Positions 33,333-42,254 of a stretch of DNA of 64,000 bases are shown here, piece after piece. Numbering within the stretch: the first letter of the stretch is position 1; every line of letters starts with the position of its first letter. The stretch comes from an uncultured Bacteroidales bacterium. GTDB lineage: Bacteria > Bacteroidota > Bacteroidia > Bacteroidales > Muribaculaceae. The position numbers were made by a program, and so were the translations under genes. Where the stretch lies: NCBI GenBank assembly GCA_902782465.1, contig CACZNH010000013.1:62001-126000 (forward strand). The letters are read 5' to 3'. The notes below the pieces were generated by a model. It worked only from the letters and a program-made list of their open reading frames with translations. It made no database searches and had not been told where the DNA came from.

Positions 33333-34994
33333 TTAGTGGGTCAGGATATAGTTGATGATGGCGTTGATATCGCTGATGTTGACCACGCCGTCGCCGTTCA
33401 CGTCACCCTTGTCACTGTGATGGCCTGACAGGATGATGTCAATGACCTGGTTCACGTCGCCAATATTCACGGCGTTGTCACCATTCACGTCACAATTCGG
33501 TCCCATTTCCACAATCCATCTGAAATAAGGATACCATGAGAAAGAAGAACGGTATTGTTCGGCTGTTCCTGCCGGTACATGCAGCGTGCGTTTCAAATAG
33601 TTATCATTGAAGTCCTCGAAGATTCTTTGGCCAAGATTCACTTTGGCCAAGTCTGTAATGTAGGAATAAACGTCTTTCAGCTCACTACAAAATGCAAATG
33701 CGGTGTAACCGATGCGGGTTACAGAATTGGGGATAGTGATGCTTGTCAAGCCACGGCAGTTATAGAATGCGCGTGTATCTATATTGGTCACTGAATTGGG
33801 GATAGCGATGCTCGTCAGACCGCTACAATTCTCAAACGCACTATTATTGATTGAGGTGACCGAGTTAGGGATGATGATGTCCGTCAAATCACGGCAGTTA
33901 GAAAACGCATAATCACCAATGGTGGTCACAGTATTGGGGATAATTGTATTCCTGCAACCAACTATCAGCATATCGCTCGGCGTCACGATGATGGCATTGC
34001 AATTGTCTCGCGAATCATAGCTTGGGTTACCGTTTTCGACCTCTATGCTCGTTAGTCCGCTACAAGCACGGAACGCATATTCTCCAATGGAGGTGACAGA
34101 GTAAGGAATGGTCAAGCTCGTCAAGCCGCTACAGTTGTCGAACGCATAATCACCAATGGCGACTACAGTGTTGGGGATGGTCACACTCTGCAATCCGCTG
34201 CAGCCATTAAACGCATATTCACCAATGGTGACTATGGTGTTGGGGATAATTGAATTTTGGCAGCCAACTATCAGTTTATTGCTCGCCGCCTCGATGATGG
34301 CATTGCAGTTGTCTCGGGAATCGTAGCATGGATTGCCACTGTCTACCAGTATGCCCATCAGAGATTTACAGTTCCTAAACGCCATATATCCGATGGAAAT
34401 GACAGAGCTAGGAATGGTCAAGCTTGTAAGAGCAGTACAGCCATCGAACGCGAAAGGCCCAATGGCGGTGACAGAGTTAGGGATAATTAAGCCCGTCAGG
34501 CCGCTACACCGCTGAAATGCGCCATTGCCAATGGCGGTGACCGTGTTGGGAATAATTGTGTTTTGGCAGCCAGCAATCAGCGTATTGCTCGCCGTCTCGA
34601 TGATGGCATTGCAATTGTCCCGCGAATCATAGCTTGGGTTACCGTTTTCAACCAATATGCTCGTCAGACCGACACAGCCGTATAACGCATCATCACCGAT
34701 TGAGGTGACAGAGCTGGCGATGGTCAAGCCCGTCATGCCGCTACACTGCCAAAAAGCATAATCGCCAATCGAGGTGACCGCAAAGGTCACACCATCTTCA
34801 GTGACGGTCTTGGGTATCGTGACTTCACCTGTGTACCTATTGTTGTCAGTGTAGTAATAATCTCCTTTATAAGTGACTTCGGCTTCGTTGTCGCCTGTGA
34901 TGTTGTAGTAGATGCCGTCGACCTCGAAGTCGTGGGCACCTGCAGTGGCGGCGGCAAGCAGGAGCAGTAGGCAAAAAATAGGTTTTAGTTTCAT
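33333..34994 (-). CDS. BspA-like LRR protein with dockerin-like tail
   Basis: 553 residues from ATG 34994, which begins the signal peptide MKLKPIFCLLLLLAAATAGA. The N-terminal FEVDGIYYNITGDNEAEVTY strand block is common before LRR_5 domains. About 17 LRR units follow (IPNSVT.IG..AF..C.GL). Three of them belong to 102-residue super-repeats that include NPSYDSRDNCNAIIETASN, repeated at the DNA level every 306 bases. The end carries CDVNGDNAVNIGDVNQVIDI and GDVNGDGVVNISDINAIINY. Surface or secreted; BspA relatives bind matrix proteins, but the ligand here is unknown. Confidence 0.88.
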   Translation of the reverse strand: MKLKPIFCLLLLLAAATAGAHDFEVDGIYYNITGDNEAEVTYKGDYYYTDNNRYTGEVTIPKTVTEDGVTFAVTSIGDYAFWQCSGMTGLTIASSVTSIGDDALYGCVGLTSILVENGNPSYDSRDNCNAIIETASNTLIAGCQNTIIPNTVTAIGNGAFQRCSGLTGLIIPNSVTAIGPFAFDGCTALTSLTIPSSVISIGYMAFRNCKSLMGILVDSGNPCYDSRDNCNAIIEAASNKLIVGCQNSIIPNTIVTIGEYAFNGCSGLQSVTIPNTVVAIGDYAFDNCSGLTSLTIPYSVTSIGEYAFRACSGLTSIEVENGNPSYDSRDNCNAIIVTPSDMLIVGCRNTIIPNTVTTIGDYAFSNCRDLTDIIIPNSVTSINNSAFENCSGLTSIAIPNSVTNIDTRAFYNCRGLTSITIPNSVTRIGYTAFAFCSELKDVYSYITDLAKVNLGQRIFEDFNDNYLKRTLHVPAGTAEQYRSSFSWYPYFRWIVEMGPNCDVNGDNAVNIGDVNQVIDIILSGHHSDKGDVNGDGVVNISDINAIINYILTH

Positions 34995-35148
34995 AACGGT
35001 ATCGTTTATAATGTTTGTGAATAATAATCTATAAATTTTAGAAGGCAAAATGCGCGTGAGGCCACTTGCCACGGTGTAAAATTACTACATAGATAATGAT
35101 ACTGCAAATTGTTTAGGGGCAAAAACGGAGATTGTCAACAATATTTAC

Positions 35149-35175
35149 AGAAAAGTGTCCAATAATTGGACACTT
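35149..35175 (-). terminator. Terminator of the Fur/mtgA unit
   Basis: A perfect palindrome AAGTGTCCAA-TAA-TTGGACACTT (35153-35175), followed on the minus strand by TTCTG and AT-rich sequence. It lies about 33 bases after the mtgA stop. Confidence 0.75.
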
Positions 35176-35207
35176 CACATGATAACAGTGGGTTGTTTTG
35201 ACAGCGG

Positions 35208-35900
35208 TCAGTCGGCGCAGAGGTCGCGGGGGAACTGGTCGATTTGGGTCATGCGTTTCTTGATGGTGTTGTGGGCCTTTTTCATCCAGGCGGTGGGATG
35301 GGCGCTGTCGCGTTCACGAGGGTTGGGCAGCGACACGGCAATGTAGGCGCACTGGTCCTTGGTCAGGCGGTCGGGCGTGGTGTTGAAGTTGATGCGGGCC
35401 ACAGCCTCGGCGCCATAAATGTTGCGGCCCATCTCGATGGAGTTGAGATAGACTTCCATGATGCGCTCCTTGCCCCAGATTTTCTCGATAAGGAAGGTGA
35501 AATAGGCCTCCAGCCCCTTGCGCAGCCACGAGCGTTGCTGCCACAGGAAGACGTTGCGGGCCGTCTGCTGGCTGATGGTGCTGGCACCACGCTGGCGCTT
35601 GCCCTGCTGTGCCTCGATTTGTGCCTTCTGGATTTGTTCCAGGTCAAAGCCGCTGTGCTTGAGGAACAGGTTGTCCTCACTGGCCATCACCGCCTGCGGC
35701 AGGTTGTGGTCGATTTTCTCCAGCGGCACCCAGTGGTGGTTGATGGCGGGTTCCTTGCCATCGATGACCGCCTCGACACAACGGATGAGCATCAGCGGCG
35801 TGATATAGACAGGGATATACTTCAGTATCACCACGGCGAGTATCGTCGAGGTGAAAAAGAATATCAATATGTTGCGCAACCAGCGTGTTATATTCTTCAT
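35208..35900 (-). CDS. mtgA: Monofunctional biosynthetic peptidoglycan transglycosylase
   Basis: 230 residues. One N-terminal membrane anchor (residues 10-32) is followed by a single GT51 domain with MASEDNLFLKHSGFD (catalytic Glu), RGASTISQQTARNVFLW, KIWGKERIMEVYLNSIEMG (second Glu) and GAEAVARINF. It polymerises lipid II into glycan strands at the outer face of the inner membrane, without a transpeptidase domain. The length is typical of MtgA. It lies downstream of a Fur-family gene, the 45-base gap being filled by spacer repeats. Confidence 0.95.
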   Translation of the reverse strand: MKNITRWLRNILIFFFTSTILAVVILKYIPVYITPLMLIRCVEAVIDGKEPAINHHWVPLEKIDHNLPQAVMASEDNLFLKHSGFDLEQIQKAQIEAQQGKRQRGASTISQQTARNVFLWQQRSWLRKGLEAYFTFLIEKIWGKERIMEVYLNSIEMGRNIYGAEAVARINFNTTPDRLTKDQCAYIAVSLPNPRERDSAHPTAWMKKAHNTIKKRMTQIDQFPRDLCAD

Positions 35901-35948
35901 TCAGTTGTCAGTTTTCAGCAGCAGCCATCCATTATCTAATATCTATTA
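35901..35948. repeat. Two-family spacer between the Fur-family gene and mtgA
   Basis: Read on the minus strand: the Fur TAA stop lies inside AGATAATAGATATTAGATAA (the same family as 23612-23652). A hinge GGATGGCTGC comes next, then CTGAAAACTGACAACTGA (the family of 19106 and 52502) up to the mtgA ATG. Confidence 0.85.
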
Positions 35949-36386
35949 TCTCTTGACAGCGCACTCGGGGCAGAGGCCCTTGAGGACATAGTTGATGCTG
36001 TGCACCTGGAAATTGCCGGGTAGGGCGACCAGCGGCACCTGCGTTGTCTGCAGGCAGAAGGTACGGCCGCAGCGCTCACAGTTGAAGTGGGCGTGCATGT
36101 GGTCGATGGTGCCGTCATCCTCGCCACAATGGCAGTCGGGGCTGCACACGGCATACTTGAACATGCCCGAGCCGTCGTCGATGGCATGGATGAGGTGATG
36201 GGTCAGGAACAGGGTGATGGTGCGGTAGATGGTCGATTTATCCACCGTGTCCAGCTCATCTTCAAGGCTCTGGAGCGAGAAGGCATCGTCGTGCGCCATC
36301 ATCGTGCGCAACAACAGGATGCGCATCGCCGTGGGCTTCACGTCGTGCTGCTCCAGTCGGGTGATATATTTACTCTCGTCCTTCAT
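35946..36386 (-). CDS. Fur family metal-responsive repressor
   Basis: 146 residues. A winged-helix DNA-binding domain (TAMRILLLRTMMAHDDAFSL, then VDKSTIYRTITLFLTHHLIH) is followed by a dimerisation domain with DHMHAHFNCERCGRTFC (His cluster and CxxC) and a second CPEC near the end, the structural zinc site. Whether it senses iron, zinc or peroxide cannot be told. It could regulate the SusCD operon or the mtgA gene on either side; no operator was identified. Confidence 0.85.
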   Translation of the reverse strand: MKDESKYITRLEQHDVKPTAMRILLLRTMMAHDDAFSLQSLEDELDTVDKSTIYRTITLFLTHHLIHAIDDGSGMFKYAVCSPDCHCGEDDGTIDHMHAHFNCERCGRTFCLQTTQVPLVALPGNFQVHSINYVLKGLCPECAVKR

Positions 36387-36418
36387 CTCACATGTTTAAC
36401 CCTAAAAAACATTCCTAA

Positions 36419-38059
36419 TTAATACCCCGGATTTTGAGCGCTACCGCACGCTGTGAGCGTCTCGCCTGGGATGGGGAACACCAGGGTATAGCCATGGCGG
36501 TCGGCATCGGTCTGCGGCCGGTCAGTATAAGGCCGTGTGAACAAGCCGAAGCGGATAAGGTCGTTACGACGCCATCCCTCCCAAGCCAGTTCCAGCATGC
36601 GTTCCTCAAGCACATTGTCGAGTGTCGCCGTGCGTGCCGGCATCATGACACGTGCCCTGACCTGGTTGAGCAAGGCATCGGCCGCCACTCCTGCCCTGCC
36701 GTCGCGCAACATCGCCTCACACTGCATCAGCAGCACGTCGGCATAACGGAACAGCACGATGTCGTTGCGGCGCAGTTGTCCGTCGCTCATCGCCGCCTGG
36801 TCAACTTCATATTTGTACATCCTCGCACCAGCCGTTTTCTCATACGGGTCGTTGGAGAGGTCGAGTTTCACCGCCAGGGGATAGTATATCAGCGGCGAGC
36901 CGTCATCGAGGGTGACCGTCGCCCCCGTCCTGTCGTTAAAGACCTGATCATAAAAATAGGTCCAGAACAGGCGGGCGTCGGCATCCACCCCCTTCTCGTA
37001 GCCGAAGGCCTTCATCGCCTCGATGGTCGCACACGGGCCATTCTCGCCATTCAGTCCCAGTGCGGCAGCATGATTGTAATGCAGCGAACGGAACTGCTGG
37101 GTGAAACGGTTGGTGCAGTTGTAGATGTCCATGGGAATGGTGAAAATCAGCTCGGGCGACTCCTCGTTGCTGATATCGAAGTTGTCTTTGAACTCATCGG
37201 CCAGCGCGTATCCACATGACCCGATAATGACGCAGTAACGCTCCACAGCCTCCCAGGTATTCAAGATTTCGTCATCCACCGTCCATTTCATCGCCGAGGC
37301 GTCAGGGCGCTGGTCGTCGGTCCAGTCATCATCGGCATAGACCTCGGCATTCAACAGTACCTTAGCCAGCAGGAAGTCCACCACGTCGCGGGTCATGCGG
37401 CCGTAGTACGCACCCAGTTGCGAGCTGTGCACAACGGGAAGATAGCCTTCGGCGGCCTGCAGTTCATCAACGATGTGGCGGAACGCCACCGAGCGGTTCT
37501 GAAGCTTCATCTCCTCGACCGTGGGGGTGGAACTCATGAACAAGGGCACACGGCCATAGAGGTCCATCGCGTAGAACAGGAACATGGCACGCAAGGCACT
37601 TGCCTCGGCACGCATCTCGTTCAAGTCTTCGCCAGGATGGGAGTGGGCATAGGCATCGATGCGCTCCAGGGCGCGGTTACAGGCCAGCACCTCCTTGAAA
37701 AGGTAATTCCAGGTATCGCCCGTGAAATCCACATTGCCAAAGCGGTGCAGAAACAGATTCTGCCATATACCGCCGTCATACCAATCGGCGCCCCTGGTGG
37801 GAATCATCGCCTCGTCGGTCGAGAACGTGTTCAGGTCCCACACGCCGCGGGCTGTGCCCTGCAGTCCCTGGGACGGGGCATTGCCGCCAATGTTGAGGTA
37901 AATGCTACCCAATGCGTTGTTCCACAGGTCATTCTGCGTATTGTAAGCCTCATCCTCGGGCAGACGATCTGTCGGATTATCCTCGAGGAACTTTTCGCAC
38001 GAAGCCAGCATTAAAACAGCGGCGAGCGACGTAAGGCTATAGATGATAAATCGTTTCAT
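36419..38059 (-). CDS. SusD/RagB family nutrient-binding outer-membrane lipoprotein
   Basis: 546 residues. Lipoprotein leader MKRFIIYSLTSLAAVLMLASC with Cys21, followed by EKFLEDNPTDRLPEDEAYN, the usual start of SusD homologues. TPR-like helices with ALRAMFLFYAMDLYGRVPLF come next, and the C-terminal NDLIRFGLF. SusD proteins lie on the cell surface as a lid over their SusC porin and bind oligosaccharides or peptides. The gene directly follows its SusC partner (13-base gap). No glycosidase lies next to the pair, so the ligand is unknown. Confidence 0.93.
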   Translation of the reverse strand: MKRFIIYSLTSLAAVLMLASCEKFLEDNPTDRLPEDEAYNTQNDLWNNALGSIYLNIGGNAPSQGLQGTARGVWDLNTFSTDEAMIPTRGADWYDGGIWQNLFLHRFGNVDFTGDTWNYLFKEVLACNRALERIDAYAHSHPGEDLNEMRAEASALRAMFLFYAMDLYGRVPLFMSSTPTVEEMKLQNRSVAFRHIVDELQAAEGYLPVVHSSQLGAYYGRMTRDVVDFLLAKVLLNAEVYADDDWTDDQRPDASAMKWTVDDEILNTWEAVERYCVIIGSCGYALADEFKDNFDISNEESPELIFTIPMDIYNCTNRFTQQFRSLHYNHAAALGLNGENGPCATIEAMKAFGYEKGVDADARLFWTYFYDQVFNDRTGATVTLDDGSPLIYYPLAVKLDLSNDPYEKTAGARMYKYEVDQAAMSDGQLRRNDIVLFRYADVLLMQCEAMLRDGRAGVAADALLNQVRARVMMPARTATLDNVLEERMLELAWEGWRRNDLIRFGLFTRPYTDRPQTDADRHGYTLVFPIPGETLTACGSAQNPGY

Positions 38060-38072
38060 GATTGCCTGTGTT

Positions 38073-40775
38073 TTAGAATGTTACGGTAACCCCCAAATAA
38101 TAGGAGCGGGTGACGGGATAGATGTTCTTGTCGTCAACGCCCAGCGTGCCGTTGACCGACGAGCTGTTGATGATGGGCGTCAGGCCAGAGTAGCCCGTGA
38201 TGGTACCCAACTCATCAATCGTGAGCGCAAGACGCAGGCGGCTGATGGTGCTTGCCAGAGTCTTGCCCAAAGGCACGTTCCAGCCCAATGTAAGATAGTC
38301 GAAGTCAACGTAGTCGCCGCGTTCCAGCCAGTAGTCGGTCGCCGTCTGGTCGTTGATGGCTTGGGCGGGGGCATCGGCCAGGACATTATAGCCCGGCAGA
38401 CTGTTCATGTTCATATAGGTCAACGCGGTGCCGTTGTAAATCTTGTGGCCAAAGGCACCGTTAATCTGCACGGTCACATCCCACTGCTTGAAACGGAAGT
38501 TGATGTTACTGCCCAGCAGCACCTTGGGCATCGCCTGACCGCACACTTGGCGGTCCTTGCCGTTGGCGATGTTGATGTCGCCTGAATTGTCAAGGTCGGC
38601 AATTTGGTACACATAGCCACCCCGCCCGTCACTCTTCAGTCCCGTGCAGTGCGGCAGATAGAACACGCCCAACGGCTGTCCCACCATCTGATAGACGATG
38701 TGGTTGTTTCCGCCATGGAAACCCGCGCCGTTGAGATTCACCAGGTCCACCTCGCCGGGTGCCTCGAGCCAGAAATCGTTGTAATAGCCGCTCAGGGAGA
38801 GCAGTTTGTTGTACTGGTAGGCGACATTGGCATTGATGTTCAACTCCATGTCACGGGTGGTGAGCGGCGACAGACCCAACGCCAACTCTACACCGCTATT
38901 GCGCATCGAGCCCAGGTTGTCGAGCAGTTTGTTGTAACTGAACGGCGGCACACCTACATTATAAAGGTAAAGCATGTCGGTCGTCTTGGACGTATAGAAA
39001 TCCAGCGAGGCAATGATGCGGTTACCCAGGAATGCGGCACTCACGCCAGTGTTGAAACTGCGCTTCACCTCCCACTTCAGGTCAGGATTGGCATTGAGCA
39101 AGGCATCGAGCGTCACAGCCAGTTTTTCGCCCACAAGGGGAATGCCGGCGGGCGTGAGCACGTTTTGCGCCATATAGCTGTCCACGGCGCCCTGATTACC
39201 CGCCAAACCGTAGCCGATGCTCCACTTGAGGTCATCGAGCCACTGCACATCGCTCATGAATGCCTCGTGGCCGATGTTCCAGGCCGCCGATACCGAGGGG
39301 AAGAAGCCCCACTTGTTGCCCGATGCGAACTTCGACGAGCCGTCGGCACGGGCGGCAACGGTCAACGAGTAGCGGTTGTCGTAGTCATAATTGACGCGTG
39401 ACATGAACGATGCCAGCGAGGGGGCGTTGCGGTAACTACCGGTACCCTCCCAAAGCGTCACCGAACCCGCCTGGATGGCATCGATGCCGATGGCGTTATT
39501 GGAGAAACCTGTTGTCGTGGTGTAGAATCCCGTGTGGACGTTACGCTCAACCTCGGCAAGTCCCATGACGTTGATGTGGTTGAGGCCCAGCATCTTGTCC
39601 CATGTCAGGATGGCATTGCCGAGCCATGACTCGGTCTTGGCGCTGCTGCGGTATCCCTTGCCGCCGCTCCAGATGCTCGTCGGCAAGAATTGTGCTATCT
39701 CTACCTCGTTGTGGCTGAAGGCTCCAAAGAACGAGAGCTTCCAGTTGGGCGTCAGGTCGAAGGTGAGTTTGGCATGGGTGCTCAGGTGAGTCGTCTTGTC
39801 CTGGGTGCGGCTATCCATCAGCGCCAGCGGATGGTTAATCTGGTTGGCGTAGGTAAATCCGTCCCAGCCACCGGTGCTGTTGCGCTCGGTGCCGAAGGTG
39901 GGATTCCATGCCTGGGCCGAGTAAAAGGTCTTCTGTACGTCATAGACGGCGGTCATGTCCTTTTGCACATTGCCGAACATGCCCACCTCGATGGTCAACA
40001 GGTCGTCAAACATGCGCTGATGCATGTTCATGTTGCTCGTCAGGTTGCGCAACTTGTCGTGCAGGATGACACCGTCGTGGTCCATATATCCCAACGACAC
40101 ACGGTAGCCCGAACGGTCGCCGCCACCCATGAAGGCCACATGATGGTCCTGAAGGAAGGCGGTCTGCTGGATGGCCTTCTGCCAATCGGTGTTATAACCC
40201 TTGTCAATGAGCATACCACCCTGGGCACGCACCGCCTCGCGGTAGCCCGCGGCATTGAGCATCTTTAGGTTTTTGCTCACATGGGAAACGCCCAGGCTGC
40301 CGTTATAGGTGACGGTGGCACGATGGGCGGCGCCCTTCTTGGTGACCACCTCGATGACACCCGATGCGCCGCGTGAGCCGTACTGGGCGGTCTCGCTGGC
40401 ATCCTTGAGCACCGTGAAACTCTCAATATCCGACGGATAAATCGACGACAGGGTATTCAGGTCACCGAACACGCCATCAACGATAATCAACGGGTCGTTG
40501 CCGCCCGTGACCGACGTGGTACCACGCACACGCACGGCATTCATCGCCGCTGCGCCGTTGTTGCTCTTCTGGATGGTCACACCGGCAACACGGCCATTGA
40601 TGGCTTCCAGGGGATTGGTCACCTGATGCTGGCTGACGACCTCGGCAGTGACCACTGTGGGCGACAGCAGGCGGGCTGTACTATCAGGGGGAACCAATGC
40701 CTGCGACAGCATTGGCAGTGCGGTCCACAACAGTCCCACAACAGTTACACACCTCAAGTAAAGACAGGTTTTCAT
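38073..40775 (-). CDS. SusC/RagA family TonB-linked outer-membrane transporter, short form
   Basis: 900 residues. A signal peptide is followed almost at once by the plug (EAINGRVAGVTIQKSNNGAA, VRVRGTTSVTGGNDPLIIVD, LKDASETAQYGSRGASGVIE) and a 22-strand barrel. The CarboxypepD_reg domain that precedes the plug in most SusC proteins is missing, so it is about 100 residues shorter than usual. It imports a ligand captured by SusD using TonB energy. Its ATG overlaps the rsmD stop (ATGA), an unusual coupling to an rRNA methyltransferase gene. Confidence 0.92.
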   Translation of the reverse strand: MKTCLYLRCVTVVGLLWTALPMLSQALVPPDSTARLLSPTVVTAEVVSQHQVTNPLEAINGRVAGVTIQKSNNGAAAMNAVRVRGTTSVTGGNDPLIIVDGVFGDLNTLSSIYPSDIESFTVLKDASETAQYGSRGASGVIEVVTKKGAAHRATVTYNGSLGVSHVSKNLKMLNAAGYREAVRAQGGMLIDKGYNTDWQKAIQQTAFLQDHHVAFMGGGDRSGYRVSLGYMDHDGVILHDKLRNLTSNMNMHQRMFDDLLTIEVGMFGNVQKDMTAVYDVQKTFYSAQAWNPTFGTERNSTGGWDGFTYANQINHPLALMDSRTQDKTTHLSTHAKLTFDLTPNWKLSFFGAFSHNEVEIAQFLPTSIWSGGKGYRSSAKTESWLGNAILTWDKMLGLNHINVMGLAEVERNVHTGFYTTTTGFSNNAIGIDAIQAGSVTLWEGTGSYRNAPSLASFMSRVNYDYDNRYSLTVAARADGSSKFASGNKWGFFPSVSAAWNIGHEAFMSDVQWLDDLKWSIGYGLAGNQGAVDSYMAQNVLTPAGIPLVGEKLAVTLDALLNANPDLKWEVKRSFNTGVSAAFLGNRIIASLDFYTSKTTDMLYLYNVGVPPFSYNKLLDNLGSMRNSGVELALGLSPLTTRDMELNINANVAYQYNKLLSLSGYYNDFWLEAPGEVDLVNLNGAGFHGGNNHIVYQMVGQPLGVFYLPHCTGLKSDGRGGYVYQIADLDNSGDINIANGKDRQVCGQAMPKVLLGSNINFRFKQWDVTVQINGAFGHKIYNGTALTYMNMNSLPGYNVLADAPAQAINDQTATDYWLERGDYVDFDYLTLGWNVPLGKTLASTISRLRLALTIDELGTITGYSGLTPIINSSSVNGTLGVDDKNIYPVTRSYYLGVTVTF

Positions 40776-41326
40776 TGGTCAGCGTTGGTATTATCGATTT
40801 CAAACAATGTAAAATTGACCTTGCCATAGATGCGCTGCTGCGAGTAGTGGGGCAAGGCACTGAAGTCATGTTCGCGGGGATGCTCCATGATGAACAGCGT
40901 GCCGGCATGCACCAGCGGGGAGTCGAGCACCAGCTTGGGGATTTCGCCAAAGCGCGGCAGGTCGTAGGGCGGATCGGCAAAAATCACGTCAAACGACTGG
41001 CGGCACGAGTTGATGAACTTGAAGACGTCGCCTCGCACCAGCGTCAGGTTGGGGTCACCCAACTGCTGCTGCACCCGCTTGATGAAGTCGGCCTGGACAC
41101 GCGCCTTCTCGACCGAGGTGACATGGGCAGCGCCGCGGGAGAGGAACTCAAAACTCATCGCTCCCGTGCCGGCAAACAGGTCGAGCACCGTCTTGCCCTC
41201 GAGGTCGATGAGGTTAGCCAGCACGTTGAACAGGTTCTCACGGGCCATGTCGGTCGTGGGGCGAGCGGTGATGTTGGTGGGCACGTCAAAGCGGCGACGG
41301 CCATATTTTCCACTGATTATTCGCAT
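40772..41326 (-). CDS. rsmD: 16S rRNA (guanine-N2)-methyltransferase RsmD
   Basis: 184 residues. MRIISGKYGRRRFDVP at the N-terminus, RPTTDMARENLFNVL, the SAM-binding VLDLFAGTGAMSFEFLSRGA and the catalytic FADPPYDLP are the RsmD signatures. It methylates G966 (E. coli numbering) of 16S rRNA. It overlaps DUF3822 upstream by 10 bases and SusC downstream by 4. The DUF3822-rsmD pairing is standard in Bacteroidales. Confidence 0.95.
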   Translation of the reverse strand: MRIISGKYGRRRFDVPTNITARPTTDMARENLFNVLANLIDLEGKTVLDLFAGTGAMSFEFLSRGAAHVTSVEKARVQADFIKRVQQQLGDPNLTLVRGDVFKFINSCRQSFDVIFADPPYDLPRFGEIPKLVLDSPLVHAGTLFIMEHPREHDFSALPHYSQQRIYGKVNFTLFEIDNTNADQ

Positions 41327-42126
41327 AGGGCAAGCAATATCAAGTCGAGCGGCGCCTGCATCGCATTGTGTCCCAACTGCATCGCAGCCGTGGGGAACAC
41401 GGCAGGCATCACATGTTTCACATATTCGCGCAAGTCAGGAGTCACCTGGGCACACAGGTCACCGTCACCCATGAACAGCAGCTGGTCAGTGAGCTGGTTC
41501 AGTCCGTGGGCACGCCAGGCACTGAGGGCAAAAAATGCCGCATCCTGGGCGTTGGCAAAGGGATAGATGTTGGCACACTGCAAGGCCTCACCACGGTAGA
41601 TGGCCAAGTCCATGGCCTCGCCACGCAGGTGGAGGTACATCCGAGCAGCATCAGCCTCGTGGTCCTGTTTCCTGAAGTATTCACACAGCGGCATCAGATG
41701 GTGATACACCGCCGGATAGTTGAACGTGCGCCCCAAGAAGGCCTGCATGCCACGCGGCAACAGGTAGGCGATTTTCACGCCATGGGTCGGCATGGGACAC
41801 ACGGCAGTGTCGCCGTCATCGTCGGGGAAAGCCTGACGCACCAGCACTGCGCAGTCGTCATCGCTGGTATCCCCAGGCAACAGCACAAAGTGACGAGCGT
41901 GGACTACCACCCTCACCCGCTTGTACTCGTTCAGCAGCCGGGGCGTGTCGTAGATGGCATCCTCGAGCGCCTGTTGCGACGCATCAGGCAACTCCACGCG
42001 TCCCAACGTCAGCGAGTTAGCCACCGTCGGCGTGTACAAGGCATAGTCCACCTGTGTCTCGTCAACCGACACGAGCAGTTCCCACACCTCAGGATGTTGT
42101 ATGTCTATCACACTTTTGCCTTTCAT
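41317..42126 (-). CDS. DUF3822 family protein
   Basis: About 269 residues from ATG 42126 (a GTG one codon earlier is possible). Sequence such as RVRVVVHARHFVLLPGDTSD and LLFMGDGDLCAQVTPDLREY, together with the rsmD neighbour, matches the DUF3822 family of Bacteroidetes. That family has an actin-like/ASKHA appearance but no assigned activity. A -7 box TAATTTTGC lies on the minus strand at 42134-42142, only about 10 bases upstream, implying a very short leader. Confidence 0.8.
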   Translation of the reverse strand: MKGKSVIDIQHPEVWELLVSVDETQVDYALYTPTVANSLTLGRVELPDASQQALEDAIYDTPRLLNEYKRVRVVVHARHFVLLPGDTSDDDCAVLVRQAFPDDDGDTAVCPMPTHGVKIAYLLPRGMQAFLGRTFNYPAVYHHLMPLCEYFRKQDHEADAARMYLHLRGEAMDLAIYRGEALQCANIYPFANAQDAAFFALSAWRAHGLNQLTDQLLFMGDGDLCAQVTPDLREYVKHVMPAVFPTAAMQLGHNAMQAPLDLILLALCE

Positions 42127-42133
42127 CACAGCG

Positions 42134-42142
42134 GCAAAATTA
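42134..42142 (-). promoter_or_regulatory. -7 box of the DUF3822-rsmD(-SusCD) operon
   Basis: Minus-strand TAATTTTGC immediately before the DUF3822 start. The -33 spacing is poor. Confidence 0.45.
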
Positions 42143-42205
42143 CAAAAAAATCATGCACCCTGCCCACAAAATAAATGAAAAAGCAAGGCGACACTTCTTA
42201 TTCCA

Positions 42206-42220
42206 TCGCCCTACGGGCGA
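42206..42220. repeat. REP-like hairpin TCGCCC-TAC-GGGCGA
   Basis: A perfect 6-bp GC stem with a TAC loop in an AT-rich gap after the LuxR-type gene. It is similar in form to the CGCCCGAAGGGCG hairpins at 13.8 and 49.9 kb. It may serve as that gene's terminator. Confidence 0.5.
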
Positions 42221-42254
42221 GAAATTATGCAAATATTAGTTTAAAAAATGTCCA

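Noticed and set aside
36419-40775. Complete polysaccharide utilisation locus
   Set aside because: SusC and SusD are present but no glycoside hydrolase, lyase, sulfatase or hybrid two-component sensor is adjacent.
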